NCBI RefSeq assembly: GCF_027943255.1
Contig: NC_072896.1
Location: forward strand, 8,122,001-8,186,000
Direction: 5' to 3'
DNA: 64,000 nucleotides
Source: Anastrepha obliqua
Taxonomy: Eukaryota; Arthropoda; Insecta; Diptera; Tephritidae
Shown here piece by piece: positions 33,530 to 44,842 of this stretch. The notes beneath the pieces were generated by a model. The model searched no databases and had not been told where the DNA came from. It saw only the letters and a list, made by a program, of their open reading frames with translations. Position 1 is the first letter of the stretch; every line of letters starts with the position of its first letter. The position numbers were made by a program, and so were the translations under genes.

Positions 33530-35290
33530 GCCCCAGATAAAACTTAACTAAACAGAGCAACTAAAAACCTAAAACAAGTCTTAAAAACATAATCCAAAAA
33601 TGATGTCTCTCACTATTTAAAAAATGTATTGGCAACAACAGAAACTAACCACTCAATCTGGAAAGCAACCAAAAACCTTCTAAACAAAACAATTCACCCA
33701 CCGCCTATAAGGAATGAAAACGGAAACAGCGCAGGAACGAATGAAGGAAAGGCAGCAGCCCTAGCAGGTACATATTACGCAGAAATATTTTCAAACTCTA
33801 CAACTCCCAATACCTTCCCGTTTGCATCAGAGCGAACTCATATTCAAGATTATAAATTAAGACCGGTGACTACACGAGAAATCAAGAAAATAATAAAGAC
33901 TGATATAAAACCAAAAAAATCCCCTGAATTTGACCAAATCACAGGACTTACATTAAAACAACTACCATCCCGCGCAATAACCGACATACGCAACATATTT
34001 CACGCTATGTTTAGGTTTAAATATTTTCCGAAGGTTTGGAAAATTGCGGAAATAATTGCTATTCCCAAGCCTGGCAAGGATCCAGCAATAGCATTATCAT
34101 ATAGACCAATTAGCCTACTTCCTATTATGAGTAAGATATTCGAAAAGCTGCTCATTGTGAGAATAAGACCAATTATTGACCAATACAAAGTGATCCCTGA
34201 CCATCAATTTTATTTTAGTCAAAAACACTCGACAATACAACAAATACACCGAGTATCACATAAAATATTAAGTGAGCTAGACGCAAAGAAATTTTGTGTT
34301 GGCATTTATTTGGACATAGAAAAAGCATTTGACAGGGTTTGGCACAAAGGACTGATCACTAAGTTAAAACAGGTGCTTCCTAACAATATACATATGCAAA
34401 CTACGGGAAAGTTATGTACATATCGGATCGACATTTCTACGTGAAGTTTAACGACAATATCTCATCACTCCGAAAAATTACAGCAGGAATTCCAGAGGGT
34501 AGCGTTCTCGGACCACTGCTTTACAATCTACATATTCACGGCTGACATACCAGTGCCCACTGACGTCAATGCAATGTTGGCTACATTCGCAGATGACACA
34601 GTTTTTTTTTACGGACAGACACGCTTAGCGAAAGCTACACAGAAGATGCAGCAAATATTTAACAAATTTGGACTGGTTCGACTCGTGGAATATTAAAATA
34701 AATGCTTTGAAAACACAGCAGGTTATATACACAATAAAAAGGAACTTCATACCAAGAAACGTCACCATAAATGGAATCCTATTCCTACATCCTTAGCTGC
34801 GAAATACCTAGGTATACATCCGGACAGCAAACTACTATGGAAGCATCAAATTAAATATAAGAAGGACGAAATCAAAAATATGTACATTCAAACAACTCTA
34901 CTAGTTGCTAAACAAAAACTAAACTTTGTCTTTGTACAATAAAATTTTAAATCTACAAAACAGTTATAAAATCTATCTGAACTTTCGGAATACCACTATT
35001 GTAAACAGCAAAAAAATCGAACACTAATATTATACAAAGGCAGCAATCTAAAATTTTAAGAATAACAACTGGTGCACCCCGATATATCTCAAATCACGAC
35101 CTACACAGAGAACTGGACATTATCACAATCAAAGAAGAAATAACAAAGGCAGCAGAAAGTACCCAGCAACAATAGAAACACACTGCAACAACGAAGTAAA
35201 TGTACTTTCTACACAAGAGCTCATGCGAGCCCGTCGCCTCCAACGCAAACGACCGATCGACATTATATAAATCACAATCTTAGCAATATC
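33530..35290 (+). mobile_element. jockey-like LINE, 5'-truncated ORF2
   Basis: ORF2 from a pre-RT helix (RATKNLKQVLK near 33,557) through the reverse transcriptase to its end. It is read in several frames because of small indels. The C-terminus reads TQELMRARRLQRKRPIDII near 35,212-35,270, a known jockey-type ending. No endonuclease, no ORF1 and no RNase H are present. Confidence 0.9.
33629..34444 (+). pseudogene. jockey-like reverse transcriptase, first 271 codons still open
   Basis: Residues about 94-118 (KPKKSPEFDQITGLTLKQLP) are the block before the palm. Residues 141-175 (AIPKPGKDP..., SYRPISLLPIMSKIFEKLL) are the fingers. Residues 225-242 (GIYLDIEKAFDRVWHKGL) carry the first catalytic Asp at 229. 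After residue about 255 the frame shifts. Other frames continue with AGIPEGSVLGPLLYN (about 34,480) and FADDTVFFYGQT (about 34,588), the catalytic Asp-Asp pair, then a thumb region AAKYLGIHPDSKLLWKHQIK (about 34,798). All catalytic residues are still encoded, but in separate frames, so no full enzyme can be made. Jockey-clade membership is judged from the wording of these blocks. Confidence 0.9.
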
Positions 35291-35633
35291 ACTTAGCTGT
35301 TAAAAGAAATTGATCCAGTATCTGTAATGTATTTTTAAAAAGAATTATATTAAAAGTTATTTAAATAATATTAACTAACCCATAAATGCTGTTATACCAT
35401 AAAAGGTATAATTGTTATTTAAATGACAAATGCGTTACTTTGGGAAAATAAAAAAAAATAAAAGAAAAATTTTTGAAGCATGATTTAATGTAAAAATAAC
35501 CCTTTAGTTTCCATAACACTTTGTAACGTATAATCAGCAGTAGTGCCATTGTTAAAATAACGTTCACTTTCACCTCGAAAATATTAAGTGAAAGCATTTT
35601 TTCATATTCATATACATACCAGACTTCAAGTTC
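35291..35633. other. AT-rich spacer after the LINE
   Basis: Probable LINE 3' UTR remnant, then unique sequence; no clear poly-A tail. Confidence 0.45.
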
Positions 35634-35647
35634 TCTTGAAGACTTAT

Positions 35648-35952
35648 CTATCTTATTGGCGCGTGTTGTTGGGTGTTTCGCCGAGCTCCTCCTCATATTT
35701 GTGGCGTGCGTCTTGCTGTTGTTCCACAAATGGAGGGGCCTACAGTTTCAAGCCGACTCCGAACGGCAGATATTTTTATGAGGAGCTTTTTCATGGCAGA
35801 AACACACTCGGAGATTTGCCATTGCCTGCCGAGGGGCGACCGCTATTAGAAAAGTGTTTTTCTTAATTTTGGTGTTTCACCGAGATTCGAATCTACGTTC
35901 TCTCTATGATTTCCGAATGGTAGTCACGCACCAACCCATTCGGCTACGGCGG
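35648..35952 (-). mobile_element. tRNA-derived SINE, full length with perfect 14-bp target duplication
   Basis: TCTTGAAGACTTAT occurs at 35,634-35,647 and again at 35,953-35,966. Between them, on the minus strand, the SINE starts CCGCCGTAGCCGAATGGGTT (A box) and contains AGATTCGAATCTCGG (B box, about 35,884-35,898). It runs through TGCCATGAAAAAGCTCCTCA and AGTCGGCTTGAAACTGTAGG, and ends GCGCCAATAAGATAG. This is the best reference copy in the window. Such SINEs are transcribed by RNA polymerase III and copied by LINE machinery (established). A target duplication of this length fits LINE-type insertion. Confidence 0.95.
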
Positions 35953-35966
35953 TCTTGAAGACTTAT

Positions 35967-38900
35967 TGTATTGAAAATATACTTCGTTGTACCACAAAAG
36001 CCACATAAATTCCTTTAATCAGCAATGTCGCGTTTCCTCAAAAGGGAAACGTTACATTTTCTTCATTAAAATTAAATGAGTTAATGCTTTAAACTGTTTT
36101 TCATAGTCTGTAGGAAATTCTGCATTTAGAGATTTTTAAATAAATAAATTAATAAATAAACTATCAATATTTGCTTATAGATTTTTATGCTATAGGGACC
36201 AAACGCAAAAACAAAATACATGGCGTTACTACCTGTGCAATGCGTCTTGACACCAGCGAAGAAAGTAGTACAATCCAACTTTTTCGGCTACGCAAAAATG
36301 TTTGTATTACAAATTTTTAACGCTATTCTTCATTTTCTCAATTTTTATTACATTCATATATAAGTATATATAGAACTTATATATGTATGTATATGGTAAA
36401 AAAGCACTTCGCAACTTGACTACGTTGAAAAGCAGCCAGAAAATTATCCTTTCAAGCGCCTGTTGCTACAATTCACATGCCAATCGTTAGGGAATTACTT
36501 GACTTATTTGCAAATCACACACGCACACACACCCACACTTTCACTCACACAATTACACACTTCTCTACACCTAATGTCTAGTAAAACTGAGCATGAACAT
36601 GTGTGCATATCCAATGCAGAAGAGCTTGAGCTTAACGGCTAAGCAGTTAGTTACTTTTACGTCTTGCAGCGTGCGCAGCTGCTCGCAGTATAAGAACGAC
36701 AGCAAAAACCACTTTATTCTATCTCCGAAGCACATACGTTTGTCATTTGTTATCTTCAAGAAAGTGGGAGGTATTCCATGTGTGTATTTGTGTGTGAGTG
36801 CTGTCCATGCAAGGATAGTTTCGAGACATTCAGCGAATTTATTTATTTATTTGCTTCTTTTTTAGTGTTTTCTTTTTCGTAAGCAGCATATCCTTGCGGA
36901 ATAATGCACAGGCTATTTGAGACCTATTTGAGTGCTATACTTATTAGTATTTGCGTGTCTTTTTGGCAGTCAATATTTTTCTCTGTCGAAAGCAATAAAC
37001 CTATTTGACGTACGGTGGCCACCCTCGGTTGAAAGAAAAAAAGCTGTGAGCGGATATGTGCGAGTATATATTTGAATTTGGAGGACTAACAGGAATCGAA
37101 TGTTGGTAGCTGCAAGCGCTGCTGGGTATTTTTTTAGTCTTACTTCCTTTCACTGCAATTCATTTGGAGATTTTTCCAAAAGCTTTGCTTATTTTTGGCG
37201 CATTCGCTTCGTGTTTTTTTCACCCTTTCTGCTTTTACTTTTATTTGTAGTTGTTCTCGTGCCATCATCAGGGGAACTGTCAAAGATTTATTATCCTTGA
37301 AAGCAGAGTTTTATTTTTTTTCATTCTGTTTTTTTTTTTGCTATTTTGCCTTTTCCGCTTGCAGGCCGCTGACTAGTGCGCAAAGTTTTGCCTTTTTTGT
37401 TTGTTTGTGCTAAGATTTTTTCAACGCACTGTTGCTCGCTCTAGCATAAAAAATACATGCTTACACTACATGTGCATGTTTCATGTGTAGTAGTATGCGT
37501 TATTTGTTGCACGCGTACACTTATTTTCGTATATTTTATTCAAGTGATATTGAAAAGTCGAAAACAGCAAAAGGACTTACCCCTTGGCATTGCTGCGAAG
37601 TGTTGGCTGCTATTGAAAAATGCATGAATTTTTATTTGGAAACATTGAATATTTTATAGAAGTGACAAGCGCACATATACACGCATATATGTGTAAATCC
37701 TAAATGTATGCTACATGCGATTTTAGGCAGCCATCCCTAAACAAAAGCTGAAGTTAACGAAAAGTTTGGCTTAAAGTCAAGCAATTTAACCCTAAAATAT
37801 CTTTAAAATATCTTTCTCAACGCACATCCGTATGGAACCTCAAGCTGATATCAAAATGTATCTTCTAATCTGTTGCTGTCTATGTATGGGTAGCTTCATT
37901 AGCATTTATCTTGCGTCACATATCCTGCATGCGGTCACACCTGCTGCTGCTACTATCAGCATTACTCTAACATTATTTGCTTTTCACTCTCCTTTCACAT
38001 CCACTTCCTCTTCAGTCGTTATCCTTGCAATCGCTAGGGTTGAATGGCTCACCTTTACTCTATTCCCTATTTTAAGTGAGATTTACTTGCACCTTCCTCT
38101 TGCTTATTTTACCTTTTTATTTGCTCAAGCTTTTTAGGTTTTTTATTTCACTGATGATTTTTGTTTACCCATCCACTATAAATGTCATGTCACATGGCGA
38201 GAGTGTGTGCGTGCGAGTCACAAATATTCTAGACATTTACATGCAAAACATTTCCACATGCCGATTTGTGTACTTTTCCACATTTCTTTGCCTTTAAAGT
38301 AGTTGTAAATACATGCATACATACATACATGCATACATATGTACATACGTACATCTATACATGCATACATACATAAATAGTGCTATCCATATCAACAATT
38401 CAACACCATTCTCCCAAGCTTTGCTTTCATGCATTTGCGAGAGTGCCTAAATTCGTATGAAATTCTATGTTCGTTGTTTTGTTGTCCTTGCGTGTCATTA
38501 ACCTCTTCGAAATGCATTCGAATTGTCATTTGTGTCACACGAATCGGCATGGAAATGCAATCTAAGAAAAAATATGTGGCTGTATTTGTTGGGGGTCGCC
38601 TGGTGTGGCAGCTGTTTTCTGTTTTACACTTTTGCGACATTTTTTGTGACAAAACAAGAAAAGAATAACGCTTTCGTGTTTTCATAATAAAATGCTTATA
38701 TTTTCAAGAGTTTTTTTAAATTTTTTTTATCTAGAAAAAAAAAAAAACAGTCAAATCAACTTCAGACATCTGGAATGATAGCCATGTCAAAGAAAAAAAT
38801 AGTGGGCCGTTGACTGACCCAATCCCAACTATGCTGCTAATTTGAGATAAAAAAATTAACAAACGCTTCAATCAGTCAACGGAAGGTTATAGTTGGATCT

Positions 38901-39590
38901 ACACTCGTCCATAAAAACAATACATTTTTTATATGAAGGATAAGTTAAAAACCGTAACAAAAAAAAAAAATTTTCCGAAATCAATGCGATTTTTGAGGAA
39001 CTTAAAACTGTTTTTAATTTTACTAAAATTGAATGGGCCATGAAAAGGCCTGTATACTCAAAAGTTGTATTAAAGAATCCATCCTAGCAATTTATTGCTA
39101 GTGAACTTCGGTATTTTTTTTTAATTTTTCAACTGAGGATGCATAAACAGAACAGAACAGAAACTATTTTGTAATACAGAATTCCAAATTTTAGTGGAAA
39201 ATTATGCACAACTCTGAAGTGATATCGATGAGGTGTCTGTGAGAACTATGTAGGAAGAGAGTGTCAAATAGTCAGCTTTTGTCAACAATAATTTAAAGTG
39301 AGGCTGGATTTATGTAAATAATGAAGATATAAAAAATAAGATTATGTTCATGTAAATAATGATGATAACAGAAAATAGAAGAAAAGTGGTTCGCAGGTTC
39401 CTTTGAATTTTATGCTCTGCTCGCCAATTTTTAGAAAATTTCCAAGACATTTAATAAAACAGAGAAAATAAGTTTAATAAAGAGAGGAAATAAGTATTCA
39501 GGACAAAATCCTCCTTATAAGGGTTTTACTGAGGCCAGCCATAGCCATGAGATCCTGAAGTTGACTTCAGACTGAAATCGAAATATCCAC
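35967..39590. other. unique-looking non-coding DNA
   Basis: CA-rich tract near 36,514-36,560 and pyrimidine-rich stretches near 37,100-37,420. Around 38,300-38,385 there is a CATA/CATG tetranucleotide tract. The segment 38,970-39,065 belongs to the dispersed repeat also at 8,815. Open frames up to 101 codons have no recognisable product and are compositionally like their surroundings. Confidence 0.5.
38308..38385 (+). repeat. CATA/CATG tetranucleotide microsatellite
   Basis: Imperfect CATACATACATACATGCATA-type repeat over about 75 bp. Confidence 0.85.
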
Positions 39591-39599
39591 TGAAGACAT

Positions 39600-39850
39600 A
39601 AAAAAAAATAAATTTGTGTTTTTACCGTTTTTTTAATTTTTTTTTTTTTGTTGTATTTATTTTTTTTTGGATTTTTTTATTTGTATTTTTTAATTTTTGT
39701 ATTGTTTTTTTTCTTTGTTTTTTACTTTTTTTATTTATTATGTTATTAGTTCTTTATTTTTTATTTATATATATTTTTTTCATTTTATATTTTTGTTTAT
39801 TTGTTTTTTTTAATTTATTTATGTATTCGTTTTTGTATTATTAATATATT
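39600..39850 (+). repeat. T-rich low-complexity tract
   Basis: About 240 bp of T-dominated sequence on the plus strand. The 76-codon frame through it, mostly Phe and Leu, is a by-product. Confidence 0.85.
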
Positions 39851-39994
39851 GGAAAATAATATTTACAATTGGACGGCCAAAAATAAAAAACCAACAGGGA
39901 TTTTCGGTGAATTTAGGGCCTTGATCAGAATTCTAAACACTTGACTATACCTTTCAATTTCAGACTTTTTTTGCTACTCTGCAATATTGTTGTA

Positions 39995-40279
39995 AAGGGT
40001 GGTTAAATTTCAAGGGCCGATGTTGAATGTGAACCACACCTAAACGTCAACGACACCGTTGGACTTCTTTCTTTGGGGTTATTTGAAAGAAAAGGTGTAC
40101 GTCGATGAGCCAGCAACAATTCAAAACTAAAGGATGAGGCGGCCATTTGGCTGATATTTTGTTCCATACGTAATTGAGCCATACCAATATTATCATAATA
40201 AAGAGAAATGACAATAATTTCCTAAAAAAATTGTATTTTGTTGAAAATCAACACAGGCCCTTGAAACTTAACCACCCTT
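39995..40279 (+). mobile_element. mariner-type MITE (transposase C-terminal remnant), 285 bp
   Basis: The ends are AAGGGTGGTTAAATTTCAAG at left and CTTGAAACTTAACCACCCTT at right, a near-perfect inverted pair, with TA on both sides (39,993-39,994 and 40,280-40,281). Inside, VGLLSLGLFERKGVR in one frame and DFFLWGYLKEKVYVDEPATI across a shift give the block after the third catalytic Asp of a mariner-type transposase. GGHLADILF follows near 40,138. Everything upstream is deleted. Same family as 57,654-58,032 and 53,275-53,418. Confidence 0.88.
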
Positions 40280-40281
40280 TA

Positions 40282-42430
40282 TATGGGGCACCTTAACAGT
40301 TTTGCAGAATTTTAATTTTTTAGCACTTATTGCTCATCAAACTTTTAAGCCATCTTTTTTTCAAAATTTGTATCCAATAACTATTTATTCTTGGAAAAAA
40401 ATAATGAAAAGGCAATAATTAAAGTTTTATAATACATTTTTTAAATATACATAAACTAAATTAAAAAAAAAAATAATTTTTCAAATAATAGTTTTTATGT
40501 TGTTTTTTTTTTTGGTACTGTTTTACTCCAAGGGGATAAGCAAAAGTTATAAAAATCTATTTTATTAAAGTTAGAAATGCCCTTAAGAAATGTAAATATA
40601 ATAAATATAAATATAATTTTTTTTATTTTCTCAAGAAATTAAATTTTAAATTTTTGGCTGCACAGGTCGGTGACTGTACAGCCTGCGTGGTGTTACCCGA
40701 AGGCTCTTGAAAGGTTCTTACAAAACACTATCGGCACTCAACTGATTTTTCGGTGATATTCTGCTGTTTTTAACTCATTAAAAATGTAAACAAGAAAAAT
40801 AAATTTGTCTGTCTGTTAGCCAGTAGGTAAATTTTACTAATCAAATCTTGCAAACATAATTTTTCTGGACATTTGACATAATGTCGTCACTGAGTCTCTG
40901 TATGAAATTTTAAAAGAAATAAGTCCGCTTTTCCTTATTAGGTTCGAAATTGGAAAAACACTGGCTGCGTCGTCGGCAAAAGAGATATAAAGAGATTACT
41001 CGGTCAAAATGGATGGGTAAGGACAATGACTTTACTGCTTTCGAATTGTTAAAAAATGTGGAAAACCATATGAGAAATTTATAAATTGTAAAAGAATTGG
41101 GCGGGCAAAAGTTGACTGACGATGAGTGTCAAGTGAGTTTTAACTGAATATGAATCGGCGCAGAGCTTCCCATAAAAGGTTCTGTAGAAGCTACATGAAC
41201 GAAAGAAATTCATAAACCTACTATGCGACTATCCAGCAGGAGGATGATATAATTATTTTTTCGTACGAATACCTAGTTTCCAATACTCAAAAATAAGTTT
41301 CACTATTCATCTTTGGAAAATTCATAGTACTTTTTATATACATTTTTTTTCTAAATACTTGGGTTTTTACGGGATCTCTGAGGAGTAAAGTTAAGTCTAA
41401 AAATAAGTTTTCAAATCTAAAATTAATTTGACTGCTTGCTAGTGCCTTGGGTGAGCTCCTTTTTGTCTACGTATGTATCTCCAAGTATTGCGGGCGATCT
41501 TTTCGTTGCAGACTTGATATGCCGATTGTGTGTGCGAGAGCAATGGCAAGAGGGGTCTTTTGGGTGTGGAATTTTTTAATTTTTCTCTGGTATTTTTAAC
41601 CTCGTTATCTACCATCGGCACTTGAAGATCTTCATGTATATATCAATATATAATGGGCTGTGTTTAATCTATGCATAAGCATTAACATAAATATTTTAAT
41701 AACAAGGTTTACCTCAGTTACAACGTGGCTCGGCCAAGTCCGCAAGATGCAATCAAATTTTAGTTTTAATGTATTGATAAATCAACTTTCGCGGCAACTT
41801 AGAGCACATCACCATAATTTAAGCACTTTTAGTGGCATTTAAATTTCTTTCACGAAACTTAGCTATCACAGCAACAAAAGGCAAGAAACAGTGTCACAGA
41901 AAAACAAAAAACGCTAAGCTATTACAGCCGCGATGTATGCAATGCCCAAAATATTTCAATTATGTCCACACACACACACACACACACGAACATTGAACGC
42001 AACATTTTAATTTAAGAGCCAACATAGAAATTTTGCGGTAGACTTGACGGCACTCGAGCAACAGCACATTCACCACCACCCTCACACCCTTCAGCAGATA
42101 TTTTTAACACATCAAGTGGCGGCTAGAACGCTCCGAAATATTTGTTTTACTTGTATGTACATTAGTATGTCTGTGTTAGCTTTAGGTTTGAATTCATTTC
42201 GGCGGACACAAAACACTTTACACAGCAAGGATACCGGAAGTGAAATTGCGAAGGGTGTGGCACTGTTGTTTAGAGAATTCTTTTGGTTTAAATGCTGTAG
42301 TTCTGGTATTCGAAAATTATTTATTTTCTAATATTTTCTCTCGTCATCGTCCTTGCATTTGCCTCACTCACTGCTTTCATTCAGTTATTTAATTACATAC
42401 TCGTACATACATATATTACAGTCACGTTAT
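40282..42430. other. non-coding DNA, no gene seen
   Basis: A (CA)n tract at about 41,967-41,990; otherwise nothing recognised. Confidence 0.5.
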
Positions 42431-42435
42431 TGTTT

Positions 42436-42780
42436 TCAGTCTGCGCGACCGTTCGTAATTTTCGCGTTCAACCGCATCCACCGAAAGTCAAAATAGGTTT
42501 CATTCTTGTCGAGTAGTTGGCGGCGCGTTTGTAGCTGTTGCAAGTGTAAAAGCAAGCAGCTGGCTGGTTGTTCAAAGCAGAAAGAAGAAACGTAAAATAA
42601 TAAATAGTAGAAGTAGCGTAACGAGAGCGGAGTATTTTATTCGAAGTTCGAAATTTAAGAGCATAGCTAGTGAGCTAGAAGAGAGTGAGCTTCGATGGGA
42701 AGTTCTTGGTGTAAAGCTCCAACTATGTTGTGTTTTGCTTAAGAGTAGAAAGCTGTTTGGTGTTAAATGCAGGACGCGCT
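42436..42780 (+). promoter_or_regulatory. weak candidate transcription start and leader exon
   Basis: TTTTCAGTCTGCGCG contains TCAGTC (A at 42,438), a match to the insect initiator consensus TCAKTY. It is followed by about 340 bp that is GC-richer than its flanks and free of recognisable repeats. I see no TATA box at -30 and only a weak downstream element. No coding frame starts here that I can support. It is reported because it is the most promoter-like spot in the unique DNA. Confidence 0.2.
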
Positions 42781-42949
42781 TAAGTATTCACAAGTATGGT
42801 GAAATCGTGAATTCGAATTACAGTTCAAATACAATTTTAAAAACAATGAGAAAACCAAAACTTTTGGCTACCAACTCTAAATTTTTCCTTACAGCTAATC
42901 TGTGTGGACGAAAAATACAAATTTTGTGTATTAGAAATTTAGAAAAATT

Positions 42950-43186
42950 AGAAATTTAGAAGAATTAGTTTTTTTTGTATAATAAATGTATAGATTATAC
43001 ACTTTATATAAAAAAATATATTATAAATTGTTTAAAAAATAAGGAACTTATAAAATTTTTATAAAAAAATATTTTAAATAAATAATTCAATAAAAATTTA
43101 AGAACAAAAACGAATTATACAAGTTTATAAAAAAACATTATAAGATGTTAAAAATATAAATATATTAAAAAATTTGTATAAAAAAA
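42950..43186 (+). repeat. AT-rich degenerate tandem array, left part
   Basis: Repeats of an approximately 50-60 bp theme such as ATTAAAAAATTTGTATAAAA and TATTATAAATTGTTTAAAAA. It continues beyond the inserted element at 43,868-44,215. Confidence 0.7.
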
Positions 43187-43867
43187 GCGCGTGTGGCGTA
43201 GTACACATAAGAGAAGTGAAACTTTCAAGGCAGACCAAGAAAGAGGGAGAGAGTCCAGAGAGAATGAGAGAGGGAGAGAGAAAGAATATATATCTAAATA
43301 AATTCACAACATTTGCAGAGAATACAAATAGACAAAATTTACAAAAAATGGAGAAGGGCCGACCGGTGTAGGTAAACGCCGAACACAAACCGTGGCAACA
43401 ACACGCACTACCCCGAGCGTTTATCACCCGTCCTATCCAGGACCGCAGCAACGGCACAAATTATCGCAAGGCAATATCAATAAATCCGACGCCGGAATGG
43501 ATAGCACTTTATATTTGGTACGCACAAGCACTAGTCAGAAAACGGAAATAAGAGCCGAAAAGTAGGCACCAAAAAAAAATTTGGGACCAAAAACGCCCCA
43601 AACAGTAGGCTCCAAAGAAATATAACGCCAAAAAGTAGGCAAAAATATATTTCCTACAAGTTTGCACCAACAAACAAGCGCCAAAAAGTAGGCAGTGTTA
43701 TTTTTTACTAGAAATTAGCAACCATAAGGAAAAACTCAGGAAAAATAAGTATATCTAAGATATATACAGGTATAAGGTATAGCTCCTCTCTCCTTTTCCT
43801 CTACGTTTACGTTTTACTCTCCATTCTCGCTCGTCCATCGACGCCTAAGAAGCTTCACTTCAAAAAA
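43187..43867 (-). mobile_element. third Helentron-like element, about 680 bp, inside the AT-rich array
   Basis: Read on the minus strand, the 5' end at 43,867 is TTTTTTGAAGTGAAGCTTCT followed by TAGGCGTCGATGGACGAGCG. Towards the other end there is a CTCTCTC-rich stretch (plus-strand 43,243-43,285), then GAAAGTTTCACTTC (43,213-43,226). A short stem, GTGT with ACAC and an 8-base loop, lies at 43,191-43,206. GAAGTGAARCTT is the shared subterminal repeat, as in the copies at 26.3 and 33.2 kb. The body is unrelated to theirs: a GC-richer segment near 43,370-43,560 with no recognised protein, and three CGCCAAAAAGTAGGCA-like units. The same AT array on both sides confirms an insertion. Confidence 0.65.
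43557..43705 (+). repeat. short-unit repeat AAAAAGTAGGCA within the Helentron-like element
   Basis: CCGAAAAGTAGGCACC, CCCAAACAGTAGGCTCC, CGCCAAAAAGTAGGCA and again CGCCAAAAAGTAGGCA, at about 30-60 bp intervals. Confidence 0.75.
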
Positions 43868-44215
43868 TATGTATAAATAAATAGTTAATAAAAAATTTAA
43901 AAAGAAAAATTAATTATACCACTATATAAAAAAAGAGTTGTAAGTTGTTAAAAAAATAAATGTATTAAAAAAGTTTATAAAAAAATTTATTTTAAGTACA
44001 TAATTAAAAAAAGTATATTATAAGTTATTAAAAGAAAGAATTATACAATTTTTATAAAAAAAATTATTAATAGTTGTTTAAAAAAAATTCAATTTTTATA
44101 AAAAATATTACTGTAATAATGAAAAACAAAAAATTGAAAAAAATGATTAAAAACTTTTAAAAATAAAAATAGTTCAATTTTTATAAAAGCATAATTTTTG
44201 AAAAAGTTTAACGCT
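43868..44215 (+). repeat. AT-rich degenerate tandem array, right part
   Basis: Continuation of the 42,950-43,186 array: TATTAAAAAAGTTTATAAAA, TATTATAAGTTATTAAAA, TTATACAATTTTTATAAAA. Confidence 0.7.
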
Positions 44216-44375
44216 ATTCGCATTAGATGAAACCTCCTATTCAAAATTAGAAAAAAATCCGCTTTTGTAACCGGATATTTAAAGGAATTTTTCTATCTAC
44301 CTCAATATCGAGAAGATTAGGAAACTTCAAGAGTATCGGAATTGTAAACTTTTCGACACGGGCCACTAATATATA

Positions 44376-44842
44376 AGTTTGGGCAAAAATAAATCTATTA
44401 TTTTTGCTTAAACTTTTGAAGAAATTATTTAAAACTGTTTTACGGTCAATCTTTAGCTCCTAAGCGATGCTACGACTACTAAACTATCGGTCAACTTCGA
44501 TTATTTTTCTTCTTTAACATTTCATCCAAAATTCCTGAACGGAATCGATGAATCCAAAATTGCATGCATGTAAATGTCTGCGGCCTGGCTAGCATTTTGG
44601 CCTTTATCAAAGAAAAACTGTAAAATGTACTGAATTCTCTCTTTGTTGACTCTCATTGTTAACACCCTGTAACTTACAACTGAATGGAATAAACAAAAAA
44701 CAGCAAAAGAGTTTTTTTTAGCGTAAAATATCTTCTTGGCAACGAGCATAAACTTTAAATTGCTTGATCGATACATCACGAGATATCGATCACTACAGCC
44801 ACCTACCGAAAAAAATAATTTATTTCTTTTTCGCCAAAATAA
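44376..44842 (-). mobile_element. mariner deletion derivative (N-terminal transposase only), about 470 bp
   Basis: Imperfect inverted ends: AGTTTGGGCAAAAATAAAT at left, and minus-strand ATTTTGGCGAAAAAGAAAT at right. The minus strand carries a 5' leader (GTAGTGATCGATATCTCGTG, about 44,775-44,800) and the start of a mariner transposase, MRVNKERIQYILQFFFDKGQ then NASQAADIY, the first helix-turn-helix. After about 45 codons the frame breaks. A further block SRSIA-ELKIDRKTVLNN (about 44,430-44,490), the second helix-turn-helix, follows and then the TIR. All catalytic sequence is gone. Same design as 55,805-56,326. Confidence 0.85.

Noticed and set aside
39614..39844. 76-codon Phe/Leu-rich frame that could be mistaken for a membrane protein
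   Set aside because: Direct product of a T-rich low-complexity tract.
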